Source: Azospira sp. I13
GTDB lineage: Bacteria; Pseudomonadota; Gammaproteobacteria; Burkholderiales; Rhodocyclaceae
Length of the DNA stretch: 46,236 nucleotides
Direction of reading: 5' to 3'
NCBI RefSeq assembly: GCF_003112695.1
Contig: NZ_BFBP01000004.1
Coordinates: 110,210-156,445, forward strand
The position numbers and the translations under genes were made by a program. The notes under the pieces are model-generated. The model did no database searches and had not been told where the DNA came from. It was given only the letters and a program-made list of their open reading frames with translations. Below are positions 33,575 to 41,578 of this stretch, piece by piece. Within the stretch, counting starts at the first letter, position 1. Each line of letters starts with the position of its first letter.

Positions 33575-34028
33575 GCCCGGGCCCCACTCCCGGGCCGGTT
33601 CCAGGCCGTGGTGGCGCGGCGCGGCTCGGTGCGGCAGGGGCAGAGAAATTCCATTAGGTTCGCCAGCGCTGGCAAGCGCGCCCAGACACCCGAACAGCGC
33701 GACACGCGATACACACGAAGCTCCGCGCAGGCATTCAAAGGTACTTTAAGCGGCATGGATGGTCGGGAAGGCAATAGGCACGCCATTCTTCGAGGTCATG
33801 CCCCGCTCAGGCAGGCGGGATGCGCCTTTCGTGGCATGTCCCCGACAGACGTGGGTTTCCGGGTGTTTTTAAGCGCAGGTTGCCCATACAACGGGCTGAT
33901 ATTGGGTTTGAAGCCTGACCTGAAGCGGAGCCAGAAGCGGGGTGTAGCACTGCGGTTTCGATGACGCTGCTGCCGCAATGAAAAAGGGCGATCCCGCGGG
34001 ATCGCCCTTTTTTTCCGCCCGGCCGTCT
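33575..34028. other. Gene-free block with repeat-like character
   Basis: This 454-nt gap starts with a GCCCGGG/CCCGGGC hairpin just after the DUF2058 stop (33575-33595) and ends with the bidirectional terminator at 33981-34012. In between, 33640-33970 is less GC-rich than its surroundings and open on both strands in short frames. The minus-strand translations read like small hypothetical proteins I remember from dispersed repeats in betaproteobacteria. A perfect GCCAGCGCTGGC palindrome is at 33662-33673. No terminal inverted repeats or target duplications are seen. Confidence 0.45.
33981..34012. terminator. Bidirectional intrinsic terminator
   Basis: A perfect 32-nt palindrome (AAAAAGGGCGATCCCG and its complement) has A-runs on the left and T-runs on the right, so it works on both strands. 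It serves the fliD-like gene ending at 34029 on the minus strand. Confidence 0.92.
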
Positions 34029-35465
34029 TCAGCGGCTGAACAGGGAATTGGCCAGGCCCGGATTGTTCAGACCGCCCAGCAGCCCCAACCCGCCCAGGCC
34101 GCCACTGCTGTTGCCCAGCAGGTTGCTGAGCAACTGGCCGGTGCTGTTGAGGGAAGCGGTCAGGCTGCCCAGGCTGCCGTACTGGGAAAGCAGGCTCTGT
34201 TGCTGGCTGAGCAGGGAACCCACCAGGCTGCTTTGCAGGCTGTCGCTGGAGAAGCTCGGGGAGGCGAGGCTGGGGGCCGCTGTTTTCAGCAGGTTATCCA
34301 CCGAGAGGCTGCCGCCGCTGTCCACCTGGGCCAGCACCCGGTTGGCCACGCCCTGTTCGGAGGTGGTGGTGAATAGCTTGGCCACCCCATCCGGATTGCT
34401 GGTGATGGCGGCCTTCAGCTTGTTGTTATCGACGCTCAGGGTGCCGTTGGCGTTGCTGCTGATGCCGATGTCGGCCAGCTTGCGTGCATTGTCACCGCCC
34501 GCATCCTGGCCCGGGGTCAGGGCGTTGGCCAGACCGTTGCGCAGGAAGGACGAGGTCAGGCCGAATCCGGTGTATTCCTTGCCCAGACTGCTCAGGCTGT
34601 TTTGCACCGTGTTGTAGGCATCGACGAAATCGGTCACCGCCTTGGCCTGATCGGGATTGGCGCCGACGCTCAGGGTGCTGGTGCCGGTGGCGGTGAGCTT
34701 GAGGGTCAGGCCCTCCACCGAAGTGGTGGCGGTGTTGGTGCCGGAAGTGAAGGCCGAGCCATTCACCGTGCCCTGGGCGTCTTGGGCCTGCTGGGTGAGC
34801 AACAACCCGTTGCCGCCGGGCGGGCTGCTGAAGAAGCCCTGCAGGGTGGCATCGCCGCTGGCGCTGACGGTGAAGGCATTGCCGGCGCCGCTTTCGCCGC
34901 TTAGTTTCAGCTGGTAGCCGTTGGCACTGCTGACCACACTGGCGCTGACGCCGATATCTGCCCGGTTGATGGCGTCGGCCATGCCCTTGAGGGTGTTGTC
35001 ACCGCCACCGATGTCAACGCTGGCGCTACGCCCGCTGGCGAACTGGAAGGTCACCTTGGTGTCGGCGCCGCTGCCGACCGTATCGTACTTGGACCCCTGG
35101 GTGGCGGAGGTCAGCACCTGACCCTGGGCCAGCTGATCCACCTTCACCGTGTAGGCGCCCTGGGCGGTGCCTTCGGCGGCGCTGCCCTTGACCACGCCGG
35201 AGGTGGAGGAACTCACCGCCAGGGAGGAGAAGGAACCCGGCTGGGTCAGCTTTTCTGCTGCCGTCTGCAAATCCGCCACGGCGCTCAGGGCCTTGCCCAG
35301 GCTCGATACCGTGGTGCGGCTGCTGCCGCTCAGCGCCGAAATGCCGCTGCTTTCCTGGCTGCGCTGGGTGGCAGAAAGGGGCGAGAGGCTGGAGGTGCTG
35401 TTTAGCCCATACAGGCCATAGGGGCTGTAGTAGGCAAAGATCGAGTTGAGGCTGCTGGTGTCCAT
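34029..35465 (-). CDS. Orphan FliD-like flagellar cap protein
   Basis: 478 aa, extremely Ser/Gly/Leu-rich. The core (about 100-340) has the FliD pattern AYTVKVDQLAQGQVL, then DNTLKGMADAINRADIGVSASVV, then EGLTLKLTATGTSTLSVGANPDQAKAVTDFVDAYNTV, and the terminal part (about 345-400) GNLSVDNNKLKAAITSNPDGVAKLF-like, as in FliD C-terminal domains. The N-terminus lacks the usual GLGSGLDIESLV opening and starts with a Tyr/Ser-rich stretch; the last 40 residues are a Gly/Leu repeat. No flagellar gene is nearby, so it may be a paralogue or an adhesin-like derivative. Its upstream region holds a minus-strand TATAAA but no clear flagellar (sigma-28) promoter. Confidence 0.75.
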   Translation of the reverse strand: MDTSSLNSIFAYYSPYGLYGLNSTSSLSPLSATQRSQESSGISALSGSSRTTVSSLGKALSAVADLQTAAEKLTQPGSFSSLAVSSSTSGVVKGSAAEGTAQGAYTVKVDQLAQGQVLTSATQGSKYDTVGSGADTKVTFQFASGRSASVDIGGGDNTLKGMADAINRADIGVSASVVSSANGYQLKLSGESGAGNAFTVSASGDATLQGFFSSPPGGNGLLLTQQAQDAQGTVNGSAFTSGTNTATTSVEGLTLKLTATGTSTLSVGANPDQAKAVTDFVDAYNTVQNSLSSLGKEYTGFGLTSSFLRNGLANALTPGQDAGGDNARKLADIGISSNANGTLSVDNNKLKAAITSNPDGVAKLFTTTSEQGVANRVLAQVDSGGSLSVDNLLKTAAPSLASPSFSSDSLQSSLVGSLLSQQQSLLSQYGSLGSLTASLNSTGQLLSNLLGNSSGGLGGLGLLGGLNNPGLANSLFSR

Positions 35466-35613
35466 GATGGTGCCCTCACGACAAAACCGGGGTCACTTCC
35501 TTTATAGCACCGGCATTTACAAATTTCCTGTGAAATATCCAACGGTTGCGGCATTTTTGTGGGGTTTTTTCATTCCTTCGGCATCCGCTGCCGCCTGCCC
35601 TGCGGCGTGGCGG

Positions 35614-36444
35614 TTAATCCAGGAAGCCGGCTGCCCGCAACTCCCGGGCGATGGCCTGGAGCCCCACGTGGGCGCCCAGGGCCAGGCTCACCGCCTGGCC
35701 GGTGCACACCTCCGGTTCCCCGGGGTTGATGCGGATGAGGGGGGCACCGCGCATTTCCCCGAACCAGCGCACCGTGGGAATGGCCGTGCCGGCGCCGATT
35801 TCCACCACCACCGGCCGTTCCACCGTGGCCAGCCAGTTCTCCAGGCGCTGCCGTTGCACTTCGGTACGGCCCGATTGCCAGTTCCAGTCGCCGAACATCA
35901 GTACATTGGGTCGGGCCAGGGCGCCGCAATCCGGGCAGCGGGGCAAGGGCGACAAGAGGCGGCAGCGCGCTGCGTCCACCGTCGGTGAAAAATCCTCCGC
36001 CGGCCAGATGTGGCCCCGGCAGTCGTGAAAACACTGGAGGTAATGCAGGCTGCCGTGGCATTCGGCCACCCGGGCCGCATCGAAGCCGGCCTTCTGGAAC
36101 TGGCCATCCACATTGCTGGTGAAGACGAAGGCGCCCCGGGGCAGCCGCTCGGCCATGGCCAGCAGCAGGGCGAAGCCGGGGTGGGGCTGGGTCTCCCGGT
36201 AGAGGGCCAGGCGATGGGCGTAAAAGCCCCAGGCCTGCTCCGGGTCCTGCACGAAGGCTTCGGGATTGGCAATTTCCTCGAACAGGATGTGGGCCCGCCC
36301 CAAGGCCGGGTAGGCCCGCCAGAAGCCCTGGGGGCCACGGAAATCCGGTAGGCCGGAATCGATGCCCATACCGGCGCCGGCGGTGATCAGCAGACCATCG
36401 GCATCCAGCAGATATTGGGCGGCAGTGGTGACGGGATCCTGCAT
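35614..36444 (-). CDS. Sir2 family NAD-dependent deacetylase
   Basis: 276 aa. The NAD-binding motif GAGMGIDSGLPDFRG (23-37), TSNVDG (109-114) in place of the common TQNID, catalytic H130 in CHGSLHYLQC, and a C-x3-C/C-x2-C zinc set (C138, C142, C170, C173) are present, followed by PNVLMFGDWNW and GAGTAIPTVR. This is a sirtuin of the TSNVDG subgroup; deacetylase or ADP-ribosyl activity is expected, but substrates are unknown. The frame extends to 36525, but the ATG at 36444 is the natural start just before the Rossmann fold. Confidence 0.88.
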   Translation of the reverse strand: MQDPVTTAAQYLLDADGLLITAGAGMGIDSGLPDFRGPQGFWRAYPALGRAHILFEEIANPEAFVQDPEQAWGFYAHRLALYRETQPHPGFALLLAMAERLPRGAFVFTSNVDGQFQKAGFDAARVAECHGSLHYLQCFHDCRGHIWPAEDFSPTVDAARCRLLSPLPRCPDCGALARPNVLMFGDWNWQSGRTEVQRQRLENWLATVERPVVVEIGAGTAIPTVRWFGEMRGAPLIRINPGEPEVCTGQAVSLALGAHVGLQAIARELRAAGFLD

Positions 36445-36562
36445 GGGCGACCCAGGAGCATGACGGGATGCTGTCAGTGTAATGCTGCCGGGCACCCGCG
36501 CACAGGGGCGGCCGGGGCCAGGCATGACCCAGCGGGGAGTCAGCCGGTACTTGGCCGGGTGC

Positions 36563-36886
36563 TTAGCCGGTGGCCAGCTTCATGCCCACCACGCCGACGA
36601 TGACCAGGGCCATGGCGCCGATCTGGCCGCCGTTGAGCTGCTCCCCAAACAGCAGGGCGCCGCAGAGGGCCACGCCCACCGCACCGAGGCCGGTCCAGAT
36701 GGCATAGGCAACGCCGGCCGGAATGCCCCGCATGGCGAAGGAAAGCAGGGTCATGTTGATCAGGGTGAGGCCCAGTGAGCCCACCATGGGCCAGGGGCCC
36801 GGGTGCTGCTGAATGAATTTCAGGCTGAGGGCCCAGAGGATTTCCGTGACCACTGCCACGGCGAGAATCAGCCAATAGCCGACCAT
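36563..36886 (-). CDS. sugE: SMR family exporter, SugE/Gdx-like
   Basis: 107 aa with four TM helices. The essential glutamate is E15 in VVTEILWALSLKF, and AMRGIPAGVAYAIWTGLGAVG matches the Gdx (guanidinium exporter) branch of the small multidrug resistance family more than EmrE, which would have AYAVWSG. It works as a dimer exchanging protons for a small cation; a GCAAGGAGC ribosome site is good. No guanidine riboswitch can be recognised in the 130-nt leader. It lies between sir2 and the BI-1 gene, all on the minus strand. Confidence 0.85.
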   Translation of the reverse strand: MVGYWLILAVAVVTEILWALSLKFIQQHPGPWPMVGSLGLTLINMTLLSFAMRGIPAGVAYAIWTGLGAVGVALCGALLFGEQLNGGQIGAMALVIVGVVGMKLATG

Positions 36887-37020
36887 AGCTTGCTCCTTGC
36901 AAGGTGATCGGGCTCATGCTGCGAACGGAACGGCCCCTGGAAACCCGCAAGAAGGCGCCGCATCCGGGCGCCGGAGCGCCGGGAGGGGCGCGATTATGCC
37001 ACGGCCGGGCGGCGATGCTT

Positions 37021-37713
37021 TCAACGGTGCAGCAAATCCAGCAGGTCAAGGAACAGGTTGATGATGTCCAGGTACAGGCTGAGCGCCAGACTGAAGGCCT
37101 TTTCCCAGGTATTGACGGGGCTGAGGGTGACGCGGTTGAAGTCGTAGACCAAATAGCCGACAAAGATGATGCAGCCGCACAGGGCTTGGATGCGCCGCCA
37201 GGTATCCGAGATGGAAAACAGCAGGCGGTAGAGGCCGGCCAGGATCAGCAGTATCAGGCCGGTGAAGAGGATGCCGCGGAGGAAGGAGAAGTCGATGCCT
37301 GAGTAGTTGCCAACGAGAAAGGCGACGAAGGTGAGCATGGCGGTCAGGGCCAGGATCTTGGCTCCGAGGTTTTCGTCCACCATAACCAGACTCAGGGCCA
37401 ACTCGATACCCGTCAGGACTGACCACAGGCAGAAAAGGGGAACGCCGATGGAGAGATTGCCCTTGCCAACGAAGATCAGCAGGAGGAACACGAGAATGTC
37501 CACGCCAAGGAGGCTCCAGAACCAGGGCGCGACCGTCGGCCAGTCCAGCGTCAGGTCCAGTTCGCCGGACAGGGGCTCGGTTCCGCTGATCCAGTCGGCC
37601 TGGGCGTAATAGCATTGGCGCAGCCAGAAAATGAAGGCGACGGTGCTGGCCCAGGTCAGGGCCAGCTGCAGGCTCAGAATGAGGAAGGTCTTGCCGTAGA
37701 GGGTGTCGAGCAT
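37021..37713 (-). CDS. Bax inhibitor-1/YccA family membrane protein
   Basis: 230 aa with seven hydrophobic helices. The C-terminal YLVYDFNRVTL and SLALSLYLDIINLFLDLLDLL are the signature of the BI-1 family (YccA/YbhL), members of which conduct Ca2+ or modulate proteases at the membrane. The first loop (about 33-60) is longer than usual, with many aromatic and acidic residues. A GGCATAAT hexamer lies upstream on the minus strand near 37741. Full length. Confidence 0.88.
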   Translation of the reverse strand: MLDTLYGKTFLILSLQLALTWASTVAFIFWLRQCYYAQADWISGTEPLSGELDLTLDWPTVAPWFWSLLGVDILVFLLLIFVGKGNLSIGVPLFCLWSVLTGIELALSLVMVDENLGAKILALTAMLTFVAFLVGNYSGIDFSFLRGILFTGLILLILAGLYRLLFSISDTWRRIQALCGCIIFVGYLVYDFNRVTLSPVNTWEKAFSLALSLYLDIINLFLDLLDLLHR

Positions 37714-37854
37714 GGCGGCGCATCAAGGTTGATCAACCATGATTATGCCATTGGCGTTGTCGCGCCGCTCTGGGGAAGGCGGGGCGCAGAGGCCGATCCT
37801 GGCCTGCCGGCTCCGCTATGATGGCGCCTTGCCCCTTTTTCGCTCCCCGCCGCC

Positions 37855-38202
37855 ATGACCCAACTGGAAGAACTCCGCGCCGTCGTCCGCCAATTCGTCA
37901 GCGAACGGGGCTGGGACCAGCATCACAACCCGAAAAACCTGGCCATGGCCATGACCGTGGAGGCGGCGGAGGTGCTGGAGCATTTCCAGTGGCTCTCCGA
38001 AGCCGAGAGCTTCCGCCTCTCGCCGGAAAAGCGGCGGGAAGTGGCCCATGAACTGTCCGACGTACTGATGGGCGTCATCCGGGTGGCCGACCTGCTGGAG
38101 ATCGACCTGGCCGCCGCCTTCGCCGAAAAGATGGCACTCAACCGCGAGAAATACCCGCCTGAGAAGGTCCGGGGGCGGGCCGTGAAGTACACTGAGCTTT
38201 AA
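37855..38202 (+). CDS. MazG-like nucleotide pyrophosphohydrolase
   Basis: 115 aa all-alpha protein. The metal-binding residues are in EAAEVLEHFQW and, later, ELSDVLMGVIRVADLLEIDL, as in the MazG/RS21-C6 (DCTPP1) family. These cleave dNTPs, preferably modified pyrimidines, to the monophosphate and remove damaged nucleotides. A TATGAT hexamer at 37817-37822 may be the -10. It converges with lrgB across a REP-like sequence. Confidence 0.88.
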   Translation: MTQLEELRAVVRQFVSERGWDQHHNPKNLAMAMTVEAAEVLEHFQWLSEAESFRLSPEKRREVAHELSDVLMGVIRVADLLEIDLAAAFAEKMALNREKYPPEKVRGRAVKYTEL

Positions 38203-38225
38203 GGGGGCTGCCCTGGCAACCAGGC

Positions 38226-38276
38226 GGGACGGGCATGAGCGCCATGTCCATGGCGGCAAGCCGCGTCCCTATTGCC
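38226..38276. repeat. REP-like inverted repeat between convergent genes
   Basis: GGGACG...CGTCCC encloses GCGCCATG/CATGGCG, giving a two-part hairpin at 38226-38269 with no T-run. GGCGGCAAG (38252-38260) and CGTCCCTATTGCC (38264-38276) recur together at 44060-44095, also between convergent genes. Confidence 0.45.
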
Positions 38277-38286
38277 TTGCAGCCGG

Positions 38287-39042
38287 TCAGGCCAGCCAGG
38301 CCTTGACCCAGGGCAATACCAGCGGCAGCAGCAGGGCCGTCAGAGCGCCGTTGAGGCCCATGGCCAGGGCGGCGAAGGCGCCGCATTGTTCGCTCACCTG
38401 GAAAGCCCGGGCGGTGCCGATGCCGTGGGAGGCGATGCCGATGGCGAAGCCGCGCACGGCGTGGTCCTGAATCTTCAGTCCGTTGAACAGGTAGCGGGCG
38501 CCGACTGCGCCGAGGATGCCGGTGGTGATGACCAGCACCGCGGTCAGCGACGGCAGGCCGCCGGTGCGCTCGGCGATGCCCATGGCGATGGGCGTGGTCA
38601 CCGACTTGGGGGCCAGGGAGAGCAGGGTGGCCAGGCTGGCGCCGAAGAGCTTGCCCACGGCCATGGCCGAGAGGGCGGCGGTGAGGCAGCCGGCCACCAG
38701 GGCGATGACGATGGGCCAGAACATGGCCCGGACACGCTTGATCTGAGCGTAGAGGGGGATGGCCAGGGCCACGGTGGCCGGGCCCAGCAGGAAATGCACG
38801 AACTGGGCGCCGTCGAAATAGGTCTGGTAGGGCGTGCCGGTGAGCGCCAGCAGGGCCACCAGAAAGGCCACCGCCAGCAGCACCGGGTTGGCCACCGGGT
38901 GGAACTTGGCCTGGCGGTAAAGGGCGAAGGCCCCCTGGTAGGCCAGCAGCGTGACGGTGAGGCCGAGCAGGGGCGAGGCCGCCAGATAGACCCAGATTTC
39001 CGCTAGGGGGGCGGTGAGGGGGGCGATGATCGGCGCACTCAC
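38287..39042 (-). CDS. lrgB: LrgB family membrane protein
   Basis: 251 aa with about seven helices. The APKSVTTPIAMGIAERTGG segment and AVRGFAIGIASHGIGTARAF are diagnostic of LrgB/CidB (YohK). Start is GTG at 39042, overlapping the lrgA stop by 4 nt (GTGA), so translation is coupled. With LrgA it forms a holin-like or, as shown in some species, a glycolate/lactate or pyruvate-linked transport pair. No cell-death role can be read from this context. Confidence 0.93.
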   Translation of the reverse strand: MSAPIIAPLTAPLAEIWVYLAASPLLGLTVTLLAYQGAFALYRQAKFHPVANPVLLAVAFLVALLALTGTPYQTYFDGAQFVHFLLGPATVALAIPLYAQIKRVRAMFWPIVIALVAGCLTAALSAMAVGKLFGASLATLLSLAPKSVTTPIAMGIAERTGGLPSLTAVLVITTGILGAVGARYLFNGLKIQDHAVRGFAIGIASHGIGTARAFQVSEQCGAFAALAMGLNGALTALLLPLVLPWVKAWLA

Positions 39043-39401
39043 GGCTGGCTCTCCCCGCGGGGAGCCGCATGCCGCGTCAGGGCCTTGAGCAGCAGCCCGG
39101 TGGCCGCCAGGGTGATGGCGGTGCTGATGAACAGGGAAAGGGCGATGGGCAGCCATTCATCCTGCAGCCGGTGCAGATGGAGCATGACCCCGGTGCCGGC
39201 GGGCACGAACAGCAGGGAAAGGTGCTGCAGCAGATTCTGGGAGGTGCTCTGCAACTCGTGGCCCGGCCCCTGGCGCAGCACCAGGAAGAGGAACAGCAGC
39301 ACCATGCCGATCACCGGCCCGGGCACCGGCAGGGCCAGGCCGTGGGCAATGATTTCGCCAGCCAGTTGGAAAAGCAGGAGTTGGGTGAGGGCGGCAAGCA
39401 T
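39039..39401 (-). CDS. lrgA: LrgA/CidA family membrane protein
   Basis: 120 aa with four helices. LALPVPGPVIGMVLLFLFLVL and LSLLFVPAGTGVMLHL are the CidA/LrgA hallmarks. AAAGGAG is a strong ribosome site. It is followed by lrgB with a 4-nt overlap. Upstream (39423-39500) is an AT-rich promoter-like region with a CTAAT-N7-ATTAG inverted repeat at 39444-39460 and a minus-strand TATACT near 39432. Confidence 0.93.
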   Translation of the reverse strand: MLAALTQLLLFQLAGEIIAHGLALPVPGPVIGMVLLFLFLVLRQGPGHELQSTSQNLLQHLSLLFVPAGTGVMLHLHRLQDEWLPIALSLFISTAITLAATGLLLKALTRHAAPRGESQP

Positions 39402-39443
39402 GGCGCGCTCCTTTCAAGGGGAAGGGTCGCAGTATATTTGTGA

Positions 39444-39460
39444 CTAATAAGAAAAATTAG
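39444..39460. promoter_or_regulatory. Inverted repeat in the lrgAB promoter region
   Basis: CTAAT and ATTAG flank a 7-nt A-rich centre, about 43-60 nt upstream of lrgA in a strongly AT-rich stretch. It has the T-N-A symmetry of LysR-type operators and lies just beyond the end of a LysR gene, but no direct evidence links the two. Confidence 0.3.
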
Positions 39461-39511
39461 ATGCAAATATGGCGATTAATATTCGACAAAAAGTAAAGAA
39501 TCGGCGGGGAT

Positions 39512-40444
39512 TCAATCGCGGCTGCCGGTCTCTTCGGTACCGGTCGGCAGGCTGAACAGTGCTTCCGCCTCCTGCACCAGTTGGGCCAGGGCATCGGCCA
39601 CGGCCCGTACCCGGGGGGAGCGGCGCACGTCCGGGTGCATCACCAGCCAGAGCTGGCGCTGCACGGGGCAGGGCGGGCCCTCCACCACGGCCAGGGCCGG
39701 ATCGTGGCGGCCGAGAAAGTGGGGCAGTACCGTGACCCCCAGACCGGCCCGGGCCCCCTGGTAGAGGGCGGCCAGATCGTTGCTGCGCAGGATGAAGCGG
39801 CGCCCGGCCGCCACCGCTTCCAGCCATTGCTGCTGGGGCACCTGGCGCAGGCTTTCGTCGTAACCGAGAAATTCCCATTCTTCCGCCGGGCGCTGGCTGT
39901 AGCCCGGCGCCGCGTAGAGGCCGTAGCCCATCTCGCCCAGGGAGCGGGCCACCAGGCCGGGGGCATTGGGGCGGGAGAGGCGCAGGGCCAGGTCCGCCTC
40001 GCCCCGGGCCAGGTTGGCTTCCCGGCTTTCGCCGACGATTTCCAGGTCGATGCCCGGCCAGTGCCGCCGCAGCGGCGCCAGGCGGGGCACCAGGAAATGG
40101 CTGGCCACCACCGGCGGGGCCGACAGCCGTACCGTCCCCTGCAGGGCCGAGACGCCCAGGGCGGCCCGGGAAAAGGCCAGGGCCTCATCCTCCAGGCGCC
40201 GGGCCTGGGCCGCCAGGGTTTCCCCTTCCGGCGTCAGTTGCCAGCCCCGGGGCAGGCGGTCGAAGAGGCGCAGGTTGAGGCTCAGCTCCAGGGCCTCGAC
40301 GCGCCGCGCCACGGTACTGTGTTCCACCCCCAGGCGGCGGGCGGCGCCGGAGAGGCTGCCCTGGCGGGCCAGTTCCAGAAAGTGGCGCACGTCGTCCCAC
40401 TGCAGGTCCCGGGAGGGAGCTGGGCTGTTTGTGTTTTTTTGCAC
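39512..40444 (-). CDS. LysR family transcriptional regulator
   Basis: About 310 aa from a GTG at 40444. The N-terminal wHTH begins LQWDDVRHFLELARQGSLSGAARRLGVEHSTVARRVEALE, the form seen in single-gene LTTRs of the DhcR/GcvA-like group. The effector domain (about 105-300) is complete (VRLSAPPVVASHFLVPRLAPL, GEADLALRLSRP). The frame runs further to an ATG at 40513, which has a GAGGGG stretch 10 nt upstream but would leave only 16 nt between divergent starts; the GTG lacks a Shine-Dalgarno, so the start is uncertain. It probably controls the divergent quinone oxidoreductase operon. Confidence 0.85.
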   Translation of the reverse strand: MQKNTNSPAPSRDLQWDDVRHFLELARQGSLSGAARRLGVEHSTVARRVEALELSLNLRLFDRLPRGWQLTPEGETLAAQARRLEDEALAFSRAALGVSALQGTVRLSAPPVVASHFLVPRLAPLRRHWPGIDLEIVGESREANLARGEADLALRLSRPNAPGLVARSLGEMGYGLYAAPGYSQRPAEEWEFLGYDESLRQVPQQQWLEAVAAGRRFILRSNDLAALYQGARAGLGVTVLPHFLGRHDPALAVVEGPPCPVQRQLWLVMHPDVRRSPRVRAVADALAQLVQEAEALFSLPTGTEETGSRD

Positions 40445-40454
40445 AATGATTGTG
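40442..40454. promoter_or_regulatory. Palindrome at the LysR start, possible operator
   Basis: CACAAT-G-ATTGTG is a perfect 6-1-6 palindrome, followed 11 nt on by AATTG-N5-CAATT (40466-40480). Both lie in the AT-richer divergent region between the LysR gene and the quinone oxidoreductase gene. Confidence 0.4.
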
Positions 40455-40529
40455 TGTTTATTGGGAATTGTTGGGCAATTTTCATCGGGATACGCTGGCG
40501 GCGCAATGTTCATTTTCACGGAGCCCCTC

Positions 40530-41558
40530 ATGAATGCCGTTCTCTCCCCCACCACCGCCGCCCAGCCTGATGCTGGCGCCGACATCGTTTCCCAGGTACG
40601 CCTGCAGGCCTATGGCGACGCCTCTGCCCTGAGCGTGGAGGCCGGCGTGCTGCCAGCCCCCGGCCCCGGCGAGATCCGGGTGCGCCATACCGCCATCGGC
40701 GTCAATTTCGTCGACATCTACCACCGCACCGGCCTCTACCCCCTGCCCGCCCTGCCGGCCACCCTGGGGGTGGAGGCGGCCGGGGTGGTGGAAGCCCTGG
40801 GGCCCGGGGTGACGGAGCTGGCCGTGGGCCAGCGCATCGCCTACGCCGGCCCGCCCGCCGGCAGCTACGCCAGCGCCCGCAACCTGCCTGCCGCCCGGGC
40901 CATTCCCCTGCCGGCTGCGGTGGCCGACGACACCATCGCCAGCCTGCTGCTGCGGGGCATTACCGCCCACATGCTGTTCGCCCATGTGCGGCGTTTGCAG
41001 GCCGGGGAGACGGTGCTGGTCCATGCCGCCGCCGGTGGCCTGGGCCTGGTGCTGGTGCAATGGGCCAAGGCCCTGGGCGCCCGGGTGATCGGCACCGTGG
41101 GTAGCCAGGCCAAGGCCGAACTGGCCCTGGCCCACGGCCTGGACCACGCCATCCTCTACCGGGAGCAGGATTTCGTGCCGGCAGTGCGGGACCTGACCGG
41201 CGGCGAGGGCGTGGATTACGCCATCGACGGCATCGGCGGCCAGACCCTGCTGGCCACCCTGGGGGCGGTGCGGCCCTACGGCATGGCGGCCAGCATCGGC
41301 CAGGTGGCCGGCGACAGCGGCCCCCTGGACCTGGGCCAGCTGGGGCCGGCCCGTTCCATCGCCCTGTCCCGCCCCGGGGTGTTCCGCTTCATGACCGATC
41401 CGGCCCGCTACCGGGAAGGGGCGGCGGCTACCCTGGCCATGCTGGCAGCCGGCCTGCGGCCCCAGGTGGGAGCCGTGCTGCCCCTGGCCCAGGCCGCGCA
41501 AGCCCATCGCCTGCTGGAAGCGGGGGAGACCGTGGGCGCCCTGCTGCTGCGTCCCTGA
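40530..41558 (+). CDS. Zinc-independent quinone oxidoreductase (Qor/MDR family)
   Basis: 342 aa. PGPGEIRVRHTAIGVNFVDIYHRTGLYP is the Qor/zeta-crystallin start, followed by LGVEAAGVVEALGPGV, YAGPPAGSYASARNLPA and the NADPH-binding VHAAAGGLGLVLVQWAKALGARVIGTVGS. Catalytic zinc ligands are absent, as expected for this subfamily. The first ~25 residues are an extra extension. It reduces quinones or enones with NADPH. A CGGAG site precedes the ATG. It is followed by yciI-like and cupin genes with gaps of 20 and 12 nt, so the three form an operon divergent from the LysR regulator. Confidence 0.92.
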   Translation: MNAVLSPTTAAQPDAGADIVSQVRLQAYGDASALSVEAGVLPAPGPGEIRVRHTAIGVNFVDIYHRTGLYPLPALPATLGVEAAGVVEALGPGVTELAVGQRIAYAGPPAGSYASARNLPAARAIPLPAAVADDTIASLLLRGITAHMLFAHVRRLQAGETVLVHAAAGGLGLVLVQWAKALGARVIGTVGSQAKAELALAHGLDHAILYREQDFVPAVRDLTGGEGVDYAIDGIGGQTLLATLGAVRPYGMAASIGQVAGDSGPLDLGQLGPARSIALSRPGVFRFMTDPARYREGAAATLAMLAAGLRPQVGAVLPLAQAAQAHRLLEAGETVGALLLRP

Positions 41559-41578
41559 ACCTTTGAAGGAGCCGAACC

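Noticed and set aside
36338-36347. CGGAAATCCG, a further match to the DctD-like core
   Set aside because: It lies inside the sir2 gene and encodes part of the conserved DFRG motif (opposite strand), so it is explained by coding.
36887-37020. Guanidine riboswitch in the leader of the SugE-like gene
   Set aside because: Gdx-type exporters often have one, so both strands were read for the class I, II and III patterns. No paired ACGR hairpins or conserved class I core can be recognised. A covariance-model search would be decisive.
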